Shown here piece after piece: positions 7,880 through 15,079 of a DNA stretch of 31,733 bases. Source of the stretch: Pseudomonadota bacterium (lineage in GTDB: Bacteria; Pseudomonadota; Alphaproteobacteria; Caulobacterales; Caulobacteraceae). Under the pieces are notes generated by a model that had not been told where the DNA came from, searched no databases, and saw only the letters and a program-made list of their open reading frames with translations. The first letter of the stretch is position 1, and every line of letters begins with the position of its first letter. Both the position numbers and the translations under genes were made by a program. The stretch spans positions 1 to 31,733 of the forward strand of contig JAEYNH010000094.1 in the NCBI GenBank assembly GCA_023412655.1. The letters run 5' to 3'.

Positions 7880-8470
7880 CTAGTCGACGGGCGTCGCGCC
7901 GCCTTGAGTGTCAGGCTCCGCCACGACCCGCTGCAGCCTGGCCGCGGCGGAGATGGAGACGTTCAGGGCCTGGTGGAGGATTTCGCAGATCGCCGCCAGG
8001 TCTTCGCCCGTCAGCCGCCCCGCGCGCAGCAGGGCGGGGGGCGGCTCCCGAGCCGCCGGCGCCGGACGCGCCACGGCTTCCGCGGCCAGGATGTAGCCCC
8101 GCCCGGGAACGGTCTTGAGCAGATCGCGATCCTCGCCGAGGGTCTTGCGCAGGCAGGACATCTGGAAGCGGAGATTGGTGTCGTCGACCCGGGTGGTCGG
8201 CCAGACGTGGCGGATGATTTCCTCACGCTCGACCACGGCGCCGCGCGAGCGCAGCAGCAGGTGCAGCAGGTCGAAGGCGCGGCTGCCGATCTTCACCGGC
8301 TGTCCATGTAACAGCAGGATCCGCGCCTGCGGAAGCAGCCGCCAGCCCCGGAAGGCGAGGGCGCCCGACGCCAGCGGGATGATTTCGGCGTCATGGCCCG
8401 CGACGCTCACGGCTGAGGCCCCGTGGGTGGCGGCGGGGTCGTAGAGGGCGGCGGCTGCGCTGAGGTCCAT
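7880..8470 (-). CDS. Winged-helix transcriptional regulator (OmpR/PhoB-type DNA-binding domain, no receiver)
   Basis: A 196-residue protein counted from the ATG at 8470, with AAGG nine bases upstream; an ATG at 8479 in the same frame is also possible, and the longer frame to 8629 is Arg-rich and unlikely to be translated. The winged-helix core (about residues 38-130) is very close to that of the protein at 785-1225. Both share GSRAFDLL, LLRSRGAVVE, VWPTT, NLR-Q and PGRGY-LAAEA. A C-terminal helical tail of about 55 residues follows. There is no phosphoacceptor domain. It is divergent, across 218 bp, from the exported hydrolase and MBL-fold genes, which makes these plausible targets (inference). 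Confidence 0.85.
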   Translation of the reverse strand: MDLSAAAALYDPAATHGASAVSVAGHDAEIIPLASGALAFRGWRLLPQARILLLHGQPVKIGSRAFDLLHLLLRSRGAVVEREEIIRHVWPTTRVDDTNLRFQMSCLRKTLGEDRDLLKTVPGRGYILAAEAVARPAPAAREPPPALLRAGRLTGEDLAAICEILHQALNVSISAAARLQRVVAEPDTQGGATPVD

Positions 8471-8674
8471 GTCCAGCATCCTTGATCCGCCGGTAAGGTC
8501 GCGCCGCGAACGGAAACCCGCACCGGGACGAAGGAAATTCCTCTCGAGCGGGGCGAGAGCCGCTGCCCCTAACCAGCCCTCACGCGAACTAACGCCAACC
8601 AACTCCAGGGGGTGGCGGAACCGGGGCACAGTCGCATCGCCGCGCTGCCCGGCCCATCGGCGATGCCGCGGACT

Positions 8675-8680
8675 GGAGGA
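8675..8680 (+). promoter_or_regulatory. Shine-Dalgarno for the exported hydrolase
   Basis: GGAGGA lies 8 bases before the ATG at 8689. It decides that start over the out-of-frame ATG at 8681. Confidence 0.7.
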
Positions 8681-8688
8681 ATGAACCT

Positions 8689-9657
8689 ATGGAATCCCAA
8701 ATCAAGGAACAGCCGTCTCGGCGCGGTCTCATGGCGGCTGGGTCGATGGTGCTCGCCGCGTCCGGACCCGCGGCCGCGGCCGCGGCGCCGCGGCCCGCCA
8801 CCCGGTCCTCGGCCAAGGCGCCGAGCGGAGGAACGGGCTACGTCACCGCCGCTGACGGGGCGCAGATCCACTACAAAGACTGGGGCGCCGGTCAGCCGAT
8901 CGTCTTCAGTCACGGATGGCCGCTGACGTCGGACGACTGGGAAGCCCAGCTGATGTTCTTCGGCGAGCGCGGCTTCCGGGTCGTCGCCCATGATCGCCGC
9001 GGCCATGGGCGTTCGAGCCAGACCTGGCACGGCAATGACATGGATACCTACGCCGACGACCTGCGGGCGGTGGTGGAGGCGCTTGATCTGCGCGACGCCA
9101 TCCATGTGGGACATTCCACGGGTGGCGGCGAAGTCACCCGCTACCTGGGCCGTCACGGGACCGATCGGGCGGCCAAGGCCGTTCTGATCGGCGCCATCCC
9201 GCCGGTGCTCGGGCGGACGGCGACCAACCCGGACGGCGTGCCGATCGAGGTGTTCGACGGCTTCCGGAAGGCGATCCTTGCCAATCGGGCGGAACTCTAC
9301 CGGGAAATCCCGACCGGTCCCTTCTTCGGCTACAACCGCGCCGGCGCCACGCCCAGCCAGGGCCTGATCGACAAGTGGTGGGCGCAAGGGATGAGCGGCA
9401 GCCTCAAGGCGCATCACGACTGCATCAGGGTGTTCTCCGAGACCGACTTCACCGACGACCTGAAGAAGATCGACATCCCGGTGCTGGTCATGCACGGCGA
9501 CGACGACCAGCTGGTCCCGGTGCAGCAGAACGCCGTCCGCACAGCCAAGCTTCTGCGGAAGAGCGAATTGAAGATCTATCCGGGCCTGTCGCACGCCCTG
9601 GCCACGACGCACCCCGACTTGATCAACGGCGACATTCTCAAGTTCATCCAGTCCTGA
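8689..9657 (+). CDS. Exported alpha/beta hydrolase, non-haem chloroperoxidase/arylesterase type
   Basis: A 322-residue protein. The N-terminus is a twin-arginine-like signal (S-R-R-G-L-M at residues 10-15, then an Ala-rich hydrophobic segment to about residue 33), so periplasmic export by Tat is likely. The mature part is the chloroperoxidase/esterase family: DWGAGQPIVFSHGWPL, RVVAHDRRGHGRSSQ, the nucleophile elbow GHSTGGGE (Ser143), the acid region VLVMHGDDDQLVP and the catalytic His in GLSHALATTHP. Family members hydrolyse aryl esters or perhydrolyse short acids; haloperoxidase activity is usually a side reaction. The preceding GGAGGA supports the start. It is followed after 30 bp by the MBL-fold gene, probably as one operon. 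Confidence 0.9.
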   Translation: MESQIKEQPSRRGLMAAGSMVLAASGPAAAAAAPRPATRSSAKAPSGGTGYVTAADGAQIHYKDWGAGQPIVFSHGWPLTSDDWEAQLMFFGERGFRVVAHDRRGHGRSSQTWHGNDMDTYADDLRAVVEALDLRDAIHVGHSTGGGEVTRYLGRHGTDRAAKAVLIGAIPPVLGRTATNPDGVPIEVFDGFRKAILANRAELYREIPTGPFFGYNRAGATPSQGLIDKWWAQGMSGSLKAHHDCIRVFSETDFTDDLKKIDIPVLVMHGDDDQLVPVQQNAVRTAKLLRKSELKIYPGLSHALATTHPDLINGDILKFIQS

Positions 9658-9687
9658 GGCACACGCGGCGCCGCTGGGAGGGAGGCC

Positions 9688-10614
9688 ATGACGCTCAAGC
9701 TCATGCCCCCGTGGGCCGCGGCCGGCCTTGCGGTCGCGGCGTCGATCCTCACGGTGGCGCCGTCCCGCGCCAGCCCCTATGCCGATTTCAACGCGGCGGC
9801 GGCGGCCTCGCCGGTCTTGGTCGAGCCGGTGCGGGGCGGAGTGAGCGTCCTGCAAGGCGCGGGCGGAAACATCGGCGTGCTGGTCACGCCGCACGGCCTG
9901 TTCCTGGTGGACACCGGCATCGCCGTGTCGCGCGCAAAGATCGAGGCGGCGCTCGCCCAGTTGTCCTCACGGCCGCTTCGCTATGCGGTGAACACCCACT
10001 GGCACTGGGACCATGCCGACGGCAACGGCTGGGTCCGAAGGACCGGCGCCCGGATCTTCGCCAGCGCCCGGACCATCGATCATCTCCGGGACACCATCCG
10101 GGTCGCGGAGTGGGAGCACACCTTCGAGCCGGCGCCGGAACCCGACCTTCCGACGGATCCCGTCTCGGGGCCAACCATGGTCACCCTGGGCGCGGAGCAG
10201 ATCCATCTTCGCCCCTATGCGGGCCATACCGATGGCGACCTGTCCGTCTACTTCGACGGCGCTGACGTCCTGGCCACGGGCGACACGTTCTGGAACGGCA
10301 GCTACCCGTTCATCGATTCCGCGGCCGGCGGGAACATCGACGGCCTGATCGCCCAGGCCGAGGAGAACCTTCGCCTAGCGAGGCCGCAGACCCTGATCAT
10401 CCCCGGACACGGACCGATCGCCAGCCGGGCCGATCTCGAAGCCTTCCGCCGGATGCTGGTGGACGTCCGCGCCAGCGTCGCCGCGCTCAAGGCCGGCGGC
10501 GCGTCCCTGGAAGCGGTCCAAGCGGCGCGTCCCACATCGGCTTTCGACGCCAGGTGGGGCGGCTCGCTCATTCCCCCAGCCCTGTTCGTGGCCCTGGTCT
10601 ACCGCGGCGTCTGA
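9688..10614 (+). CDS. Exported metallo-beta-lactamase-fold hydrolase
   Basis: A 308-residue protein. Residues 1-29 look like a Sec signal peptide ending in APSRASP. The MBL fold follows: the zinc motif HWHWDHADG (His104, His106, Asp108, His109), the later ligands YAGHTDGD, ATGDTF and IIPGHGP, and a helical C-terminus. This is the general SoxH/quinoprotein-relay-like periplasmic MBL group rather than a recognisable class B beta-lactamase, so antibiotic resistance is not implied. It follows the Tat-exported hydrolase in the same direction and probably shares its promoter. Its stop lies 13 bp from that of the convergent TPR gene. Confidence 0.88.
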   Translation: MTLKLMPPWAAAGLAVAASILTVAPSRASPYADFNAAAAASPVLVEPVRGGVSVLQGAGGNIGVLVTPHGLFLVDTGIAVSRAKIEAALAQLSSRPLRYAVNTHWHWDHADGNGWVRRTGARIFASARTIDHLRDTIRVAEWEHTFEPAPEPDLPTDPVSGPTMVTLGAEQIHLRPYAGHTDGDLSVYFDGADVLATGDTFWNGSYPFIDSAAGGNIDGLIAQAEENLRLARPQTLIIPGHGPIASRADLEAFRRMLVDVRASVAALKAGGASLEAVQAARPTSAFDARWGGSLIPPALFVALVYRGV

Positions 10615-10627
10615 GGTCGCGCTGGCC

Positions 10628-12400
10628 TCAGGGAGAGACCGAAAGGTCCTCGGCCCGGGCGCCCATGATCTGGCGGGCGCGGGCAGCGACCTCACGCCGA
10701 ACCAGGCTCAGGGCGGAGGTCCAGTCGCCATCGGCTGGCTGCCTGAACAGACGGACCGAACCGTACCAGGGCATGCGGTCGCCGAAGACGCCGTATCGCC
10801 ACTCGGGAAGGCGCGGGACCAGGGTCAGGCATGGGCGGCCGACGGCGCCGGCGAGGTGAACGACCGCCGTCTGCACCGACACGACCACATCCAGGTTGGC
10901 GAGGAGCGCCGCAAGATCCTCGAAGTCCTCGACATCGCCGGGGGGCAAGAGGACCGGATGCGACCCGGCGCCGTTCCACGTCTCGAGATCGGCGACGACA
11001 TCGCCGTACTGGATGCTGAAGAACTCGCATCCTTCCAGGTCCAACACCGGAGCAAGTTGCGGAAGAGCGAGGGACCGCGCCGAGCCGCCCGTATGGGCGA
11101 CGCCGCCGCGCCAGGACACGCCGACGCGCAACCGGCCGGCGGTCGGACCCAGCCGGTCAGCCCACAAGCGCCGCGCCTCATTGGAAGGGCGCAGATATGG
11201 TCGGCCGGGTATGTCCGCTGCCTTCTGGCGGAAGAGGCGGCCGAGGCTTCCGATCGCCAGCACCACATCGGCGTCTGGCATCGCGCCCGGCGGATGCAAT
11301 TCAAGGCCCGCAAAGGAGGCTGCGAACAGTCGGTGCAGCCGTGTCTCGCAGATGAGCGCGACGCTGCCGGCGATCCCCAAGACATCGGGGATCATGCTCG
11401 CGAACATCAGCACGTCCCCGACCCCCTGTTCAGCCACGAGCAACACCCGCTGACCGGCGAGGTCTTCCCGGGTGAGGCTCCGCGCGAGACGCTGCCGCAA
11501 TGGCGCTGAAACCTGGCCGGCGGATCGGCTGACGAAGCTGGGCGCGTCCCAGCGCCGCTCATAGTCGTCCCAACCGTCCGCGAACCGGCCCAGACGAAGA
11601 CGTGTCAGAGACCTGCTCCAGCGCGCCTCGGCCAAGTCGGGCTTCAGAGCGATGGCTCGGTCGAAGCTTTCCAGCGCCGCCTGGTTCGTCTCGGATACAA
11701 CAGGACGAAGGAAGTCGAGCTCGACCAGGGCTCGGGCGCGTCCTAGGTGGCTCAGCGCGTCCCTGGCGTCCAGCCGGAGAGCAGCCTCGTAGTCTGCAAG
11801 CGCGTCCGCCCAGCGCCTGAGGGCCATGTGGGCGCCGCCCCGGCCGAAGAAGGCCTTGGCCATGCTAGAATCCCGGGCCAGGGCGCCGTCGAAGGCGGCG
11901 ACAGCCTCCTCATGGCGTCCCGCGTGGAACAGGGCAAAGCCGAGGTTCATCCAGCTCAGCGCCGGGCCGGGCGTCAACTCTATGGCGCGGGTAAGGGCTT
12001 CAACGGCGGCCTCGTGGCGTCCGAGGTCGAGCAGCACGTTGCCCATATTGCTATGCAAGCCGCCGTCATGGGGGCGCAGCGCGATCGCGCGGCGATGGGC
12101 GATCAGGGCGCCGGTCGGATCCTGTTGTCGCAGCGCGACACCGAGCCACGCATGCGCTCGCCAGGAGTCCGGCGCCAGAGCAGCGGCGCGGCGGAGCGGG
12201 GCGACAGCTTCGGCGTTCCGCCCCGCGATCAGATACTGCAGTCCCAGTTCGGCGTGCGCTGTGGCGTCCTCCGGCGCCAGCTGCAGCGCCTGGCGACAAA
12301 GCGCCTCCGCCTCTTCACGGCGCCCGGCCACGCGAGCCTCGCGCGCCTGCGCCAGCCGCTCTGCCGCCAAGGCGCGATCGCCGGCTTCAGGATCGCCCAC
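10628..12400 (-). CDS. TPR protein with GT9-like glycosyltransferase C-terminal domain (long paralogue)
   Basis: A 590-residue protein. Residues about 10-290 are at least seven TPR units (for example AHAELGLQYLIAGRNAEAV, HSNMGNVLLDLGRHEAAVE, SWMNLGFALFHAGRHEEAV). Then comes the glycosyltransferase-like domain (VLLVAEQGVGDVLMFASM, VVSVQTAVVHLAGAVGRPC, EWRYGVFGDRMPWYGSVRLFRQ). It starts at the GTG at 12400, with GGAG about ten bases before. It has the same architecture as the 1222-2466 gene, with more repeats. Substrate and partner are unknown; surface or flagellin glycosylation is a family-based guess. It is the last chromosomal gene before the tRNA-derived attachment site. Confidence 0.85.
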   Translation of the reverse strand: MGDPEAGDRALAAERLAQAREARVAGRREEAEALCRQALQLAPEDATAHAELGLQYLIAGRNAEAVAPLRRAAALAPDSWRAHAWLGVALRQQDPTGALIAHRRAIALRPHDGGLHSNMGNVLLDLGRHEAAVEALTRAIELTPGPALSWMNLGFALFHAGRHEEAVAAFDGALARDSSMAKAFFGRGGAHMALRRWADALADYEAALRLDARDALSHLGRARALVELDFLRPVVSETNQAALESFDRAIALKPDLAEARWSRSLTRLRLGRFADGWDDYERRWDAPSFVSRSAGQVSAPLRQRLARSLTREDLAGQRVLLVAEQGVGDVLMFASMIPDVLGIAGSVALICETRLHRLFAASFAGLELHPPGAMPDADVVLAIGSLGRLFRQKAADIPGRPYLRPSNEARRLWADRLGPTAGRLRVGVSWRGGVAHTGGSARSLALPQLAPVLDLEGCEFFSIQYGDVVADLETWNGAGSHPVLLPPGDVEDFEDLAALLANLDVVVSVQTAVVHLAGAVGRPCLTLVPRLPEWRYGVFGDRMPWYGSVRLFRQPADGDWTSALSLVRREVAARARQIMGARAEDLSVSP

Positions 12401-12569
12401 GTCAGACTGCTCCAGGTCGGAATGAAGGAAGGTTCATCTACTATCCAGCTTGCCAGGTGGCGGCCAGATCCCTTCGTTGCGCGAGCCACGGCAGATCAAA
12501 GCTGCCCGAGCTTCGCCGCCTGTCATAGCGACGATAGCGGCGGATGGGGCAGATGCTGCGTGGGAAAAA

Positions 12570-12619
12570 TGGTGGATGCGACAGGGATTGAACCTGTGAC
12601 CCCCTCGGTGTGAACGAGG
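12570..12619 (-). other. 3' half of tRNA-Val(CAC): attachment site at the island boundary
   Basis: On the minus strand the sequence folds as an anticodon arm (CCTCG stem, loop TTCACAC with anticodon CAC, stem CGAGG), a 5-base variable loop, a T-arm (ACAGG, loop TTCAATC, CCTGT), acceptor strand CGCATCC, discriminator A and CCA. The D-arm and the 5' acceptor strand (expected GGATGCG) are absent upstream; the DNA there is AT-rich and unrelated. It is therefore not a functional tRNA gene but the copy of the tRNA 3' end left by a tyrosine integrase that recombines in the anticodon loop region. The integrase gene lies 116 bp away. The intact tRNA-Val gene should be at the other end of the island, outside the window. 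Confidence 0.85.
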
Positions 12620-12682
12620 TGGAAGTCTATCTAAGATATTGGAAAATAATGGAAATAGTTGAGTTCTTGAGCTTGGCAAACA

Positions 12683-12717
12683 GGCCAGAAACGGCCATTT
12701 TCGAGCCGTTTCTGGCC
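12683..12717. terminator. 13-bp perfect inverted repeat after the integrase gene
   Basis: GGCCAGAAACGGC (12683-12695) and GCCGTTTCTGGCC (12705-12717) are exact reverse complements around a 9-base loop. It lies 18 bp after the integrase stop and between that gene and the attachment site. A transcription terminator for the integrase is the simplest reading. A recombinase arm-type binding site is an alternative, because TTGGCAAACAGG and CAGCTGGCAAGC further extend the symmetry. Confidence 0.6.
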
Positions 12718-12734
12718 AGCAGCTGGCAAGCAAT

Positions 12735-13958
12735 TCAGGCCGCAGTCGCGATGCGGCCGCTCGCCATGGATTGATAATCCAGGCGATGGTGGGCGTAGTG
12801 CTTCTCCAGCGTCGCCACGCTCATCCCTAGGTAGTTGGCCGCGAGCCAGAGATCTACGCCGCGCTCCATCAGCCAGGTGGCCGCCGAGTGCCGGAGCCAG
12901 TGCGGGGTGACAGTGTCAGCCAGTCCGGCGTCCTTGCAGCAAGCTGTGAAGCCGCGATTGATCTTGTCGGCGATCGCTTTGCCTCCGTGGTGGATCACTT
13001 TGCTCAACCTGGCATCCGGATCGTCCTGCTGAAGAGCTGCCTCGCGACGCGCATCTATGCGGCGCCAACGGCGCAGGTGAGCCAGTAGCCGCGGTGGCAG
13101 CTTGGCCGGAGGCCGGCGCTTGTTGCGCCGTTCTCGCTCTTCGGCCCCCCGTCTAAAGAGGACGCCCTTCTCCAGATCGACCCAGGCGCTGGCCGCTGAC
13201 CTCTCCCAGGAGAGATCCAGGATCACGGCGGAGCGCGAGCCTGTGTAGAGCGCGAGAAGAATGAACCTGGCGATGTGCGCCCGGTTCGAGCGCGTCGAAG
13301 CGGGGGCGCGCCGCCAACCCACCGCGCCACACTTCCGCCAGCCACGGGCCGCCAGCAACAGCGCCGCGGCCTCGGATCGGGTCAGGGCGTTTCGAGGGCT
13401 CTCCGGCTTCTCCGGGAGCCAGACGCGCGGTTTCCGAACCAGGTGGTGTTCGTCGTCCCAGTAGCGCAGCGCGCCTTGCAGCGTCTCCAGTTCGCGGCGC
13501 GCGGTCTGTTCCGAGATCAGGCCCTGGCGTTTGGAAGCCCCACCTCTCGGCTGGGCGGTGCGCCAGGCGACATAGGCCATGCAGGTCGTGCGGCGGATGT
13601 CGGCGACGGTTTTGTCGCCCCAGAAACCCAGTAGCGCCTTGATGAAGCCCGCGATGCTCTCCGGTTTCCCCGCGAGCTGAGGCGCCCGCTCGTGCGCATA
13701 CAGCGCAAGGACAGTGGCGACCGGTAGGCACGCGGGATCCTCAGGTGATGCCGGCGTCAGTGCGGCCTGCGCCTGCTTCCGCGTGATGTATTCGGCGAGC
13801 TGGCGCTCAGCGTCTGGCAGGCGATCAGGGCCGCAGCCCGTGCTGCGCTGAACCGATCCGTCGCGGATGACGTAGACGTCGGGGAGGGGCTTGCCGCTGC
13901 GGGGATCGATGCGTCCACGGCGGAGGTAGAGGCGGGGACCTTTTGAACGGATGGGCAA
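12735..13958 (-). CDS. Tyrosine recombinase (site-specific integrase)
   Basis: About 407 residues if translation starts at the TTG at 13958 (LPIRSKGPRLYLRRGR). The catalytic residues are visible: Arg in LYTGSRSAVILDL, the HWLRHSAATWL box, and Tyr in EKHYAHHRLDY. The N-terminal part (RLYLRRGRID, VYVIRDGSVQRSTGCG, AERQLAEYITRKQ) is a core-binding/arm-like region typical of alphaproteobacterial genomic-island integrases. There is no ATG in this frame near the homologous start; the frame continues open to 14279 but with Arg-rich non-homologous sequence. Its first 200 bases overlap the excisionase-like gene in another frame. It would insert the island at tRNA-Val. Confidence 0.88.
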   Translation of the reverse strand: MPIRSKGPRLYLRRGRIDPRSGKPLPDVYVIRDGSVQRSTGCGPDRLPDAERQLAEYITRKQAQAALTPASPEDPACLPVATVLALYAHERAPQLAGKPESIAGFIKALLGFWGDKTVADIRRTTCMAYVAWRTAQPRGGASKRQGLISEQTARRELETLQGALRYWDDEHHLVRKPRVWLPEKPESPRNALTRSEAAALLLAARGWRKCGAVGWRRAPASTRSNRAHIARFILLALYTGSRSAVILDLSWERSAASAWVDLEKGVLFRRGAEERERRNKRRPPAKLPPRLLAHLRRWRRIDARREAALQQDDPDARLSKVIHHGGKAIADKINRGFTACCKDAGLADTVTPHWLRHSAATWLMERGVDLWLAANYLGMSVATLEKHYAHHRLDYQSMASGRIATAA

Positions 13959-14188
13959 GGCTTGAACAGTTCTCTGACTTGGGCCGGAGTGATGAAGAGC
14001 CGCCCGGCGACCTTCTTGGACGGCAGGTTGCCCTTGGCGATCTCGCCACGGAGCATTGTCATGCTCACGGGCAGCTCGAGGCTGAAGACGGCGATGAACT
14101 CGTCGAGCCGCATCGGCGCGTCGTCGGACCAGTCGCACGGGTCTGGCCGGGCGAGCACTCGGTAAGGGACGGTGGAGGGCGCGGTCAT
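13757..14188 (-). CDS. Excisionase-like HTH protein overlapping the integrase gene
   Basis: A 143-residue frame. Residues about 26-80 look like an AlpA/excisionase-type DNA-binding domain (MRLDEFIAVFSLELPVSMTMLRGEIAKGN, then KKVAGRLFITPAQVRELF; key features are the helix-turn-helix and the G-R-x-x-I wing). The remaining 60 or so residues are Ser/Ala/Thr-rich and overlap the integrase N-terminus in another frame, so they may be constrained mainly by the integrase. The start is at the ATG at 14188; M26 is a possible alternative. Position immediately upstream of the integrase, same strand, fits an excisionase or integrase regulator. The function is inferred from fold and context. Confidence 0.65.
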   Translation of the reverse strand: MTAPSTVPYRVLARPDPCDWSDDAPMRLDEFIAVFSLELPVSMTMLRGEIAKGNLPSKKVAGRLFITPAQVRELFKPCPSVQKVPASTSAVDASIPAAASPSPTSTSSATDRFSAARAAALIACQTLSASSPNTSRGSRRRPH

Positions 14189-14442
14189 GTGATCGCGCCG
14201 CTACCCGCGCCGCGACATGGGCGGATGATGCGCAGAGCAACGGCTCTGCTGCGAAAGGAGGACAATGGGACCTCGTCAACTCGCGTTAAGCCGGCGCATT
14301 GCCGGCGAACGAAAAGGTTCAGAATTGAGAGGTTCAGAGGGTCAGAAGGGGCACCCAGAACGGACACCGCCAGAACTTCCTAAGTAGGAGTGGCCTCGCT
14401 GTCCAGAGGCTGATTTGGCAAGTCCACTGTACATCCGTGCGG
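14189..14442. other. Intergenic stretch between the excisionase-like and HNH-like genes
   Basis: 254 bp without a supportable gene. It should hold the promoter of the excisionase/integrase pair, but no convincing -35/-10 pair or palindrome was found. Confidence 0.4.
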
Positions 14443-14925
14443 CTACAGGCCCTCCTCAAAGATCCGCCGGATGGCCTCCTCGACAAGGGCCAAGGGATAC
14501 TTGAAGTGCTCGGCCAAGGCCTCCGGGGCCCAAGGCTGGTCGCGGCTGTAGACCGCGTCGATCACGTCGTTGATGTCATCCTGGTCGCACTCCTCGGGCG
14601 GCGGAGGGATCAGGCTCACGGCCTCGTTGCTCCACTTCGCCTTCACCATCGTGTGGGTCGGGCTCACACAGAGCTTGTTCGGGCAAGCCGGCACGACGCG
14701 GACGTCGGCTGGCAGCTCACCGTGGATGTAGGTTGTCAGGATCCGACGCACAGGCTTGGGCCGGTTGTTGTCGGCGATCATGGGCGTGACGCCCTGCACC
14801 ATGCCGGACCAAGGCCAGCATCGACCGACGCCGGGTGTGGGGTGGTCCAAAGTATACTGTACTTCGACCTCATCAACGCCCGTGTGCCGGGCGATACGAG
14901 CTGCTAGTGGTGTTTTTGGCCTCAT
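14443..14925 (-). CDS. HNH-like (degenerate) DNA-binding protein
   Basis: A 160-residue protein counted from the ATG at 14925, which has GAGGGGAG two bases upstream; the frame runs on to a TTG at 14958, inside an AT-rich repeat. The centre resembles phage HNH proteins: CWPWSGM, then HGELPADVRVVPACPNKLCVSPTHTMV. The usual His-x-Cys of the first catalytic strand is Pro-Ala-Cys here, while the C-x-x-x-x-C-V-x-P-x-H zinc/finger part is kept, so it may bind DNA without cutting. The N-terminus (PLAARIARHTGVDEVEV) and C-terminus (EALAEHFKYPLALVEEAI) could be helix-turn-helix segments. It directly abuts the paired repeats, which it may recognise (inference). Confidence 0.6.
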   Translation of the reverse strand: MRPKTPLAARIARHTGVDEVEVQYTLDHPTPGVGRCWPWSGMVQGVTPMIADNNRPKPVRRILTTYIHGELPADVRVVPACPNKLCVSPTHTMVKAKWSNEAVSLIPPPPEECDQDDINDVIDAVYSRDQPWAPEALAEHFKYPLALVEEAIRRIFEEGL

Positions 14926-14944
14926 GGCTCCCCTCTGCGAGGGA

Positions 14945-15053
14945 GTTTCATACAACAAAACACCTTCCTTTTTATTATCTTATTTTTCTTCCTATCTACT
15001 GTACTTTTAGAAAAAAGAGACAGTAAAAGATGAGGGAACGTATTGTATGAAAC
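14945..15053. repeat. AT-rich palindromic element, copy 1
   Basis: 109 bp bounded by GTTTCATACAA (14945-14955) and TTGTATGAAAC (15043-15053), exact inverted repeats. The inside is strongly AT-rich with pyrimidine-rich left and purine-rich right halves, so much of it can fold on itself. An inner TACTGT/ACAGTA pair is present. It shares CTTATCTACTGTA-like and GATGAGGGAA-GTATTGTATGAAAC-like segments with copy 2. The identity is unknown: a MITE-like unit, a recombination or replication site, or a structured RNA. Confidence 0.75.
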
Positions 15054-15079
15054 CGGACCGGATGAGGTCAGAGCGAGGG

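Noticed and set aside
8569..9894. 441-codon minus-strand open frame
   Set aside because: It is antisense to the exported hydrolase with catalytic Ser, Asp and His. Its composition is that of a shadow.
9688..10614. Class B beta-lactamase
   Set aside because: The zinc motif is general to the MBL fold. The sequence resembles the broad periplasmic MBL hydrolase group rather than known resistance enzymes.
12570..12619. A functional tRNA-Val gene
   Set aside because: The D-arm and 5' acceptor strand are absent upstream; only the 3' half is present.
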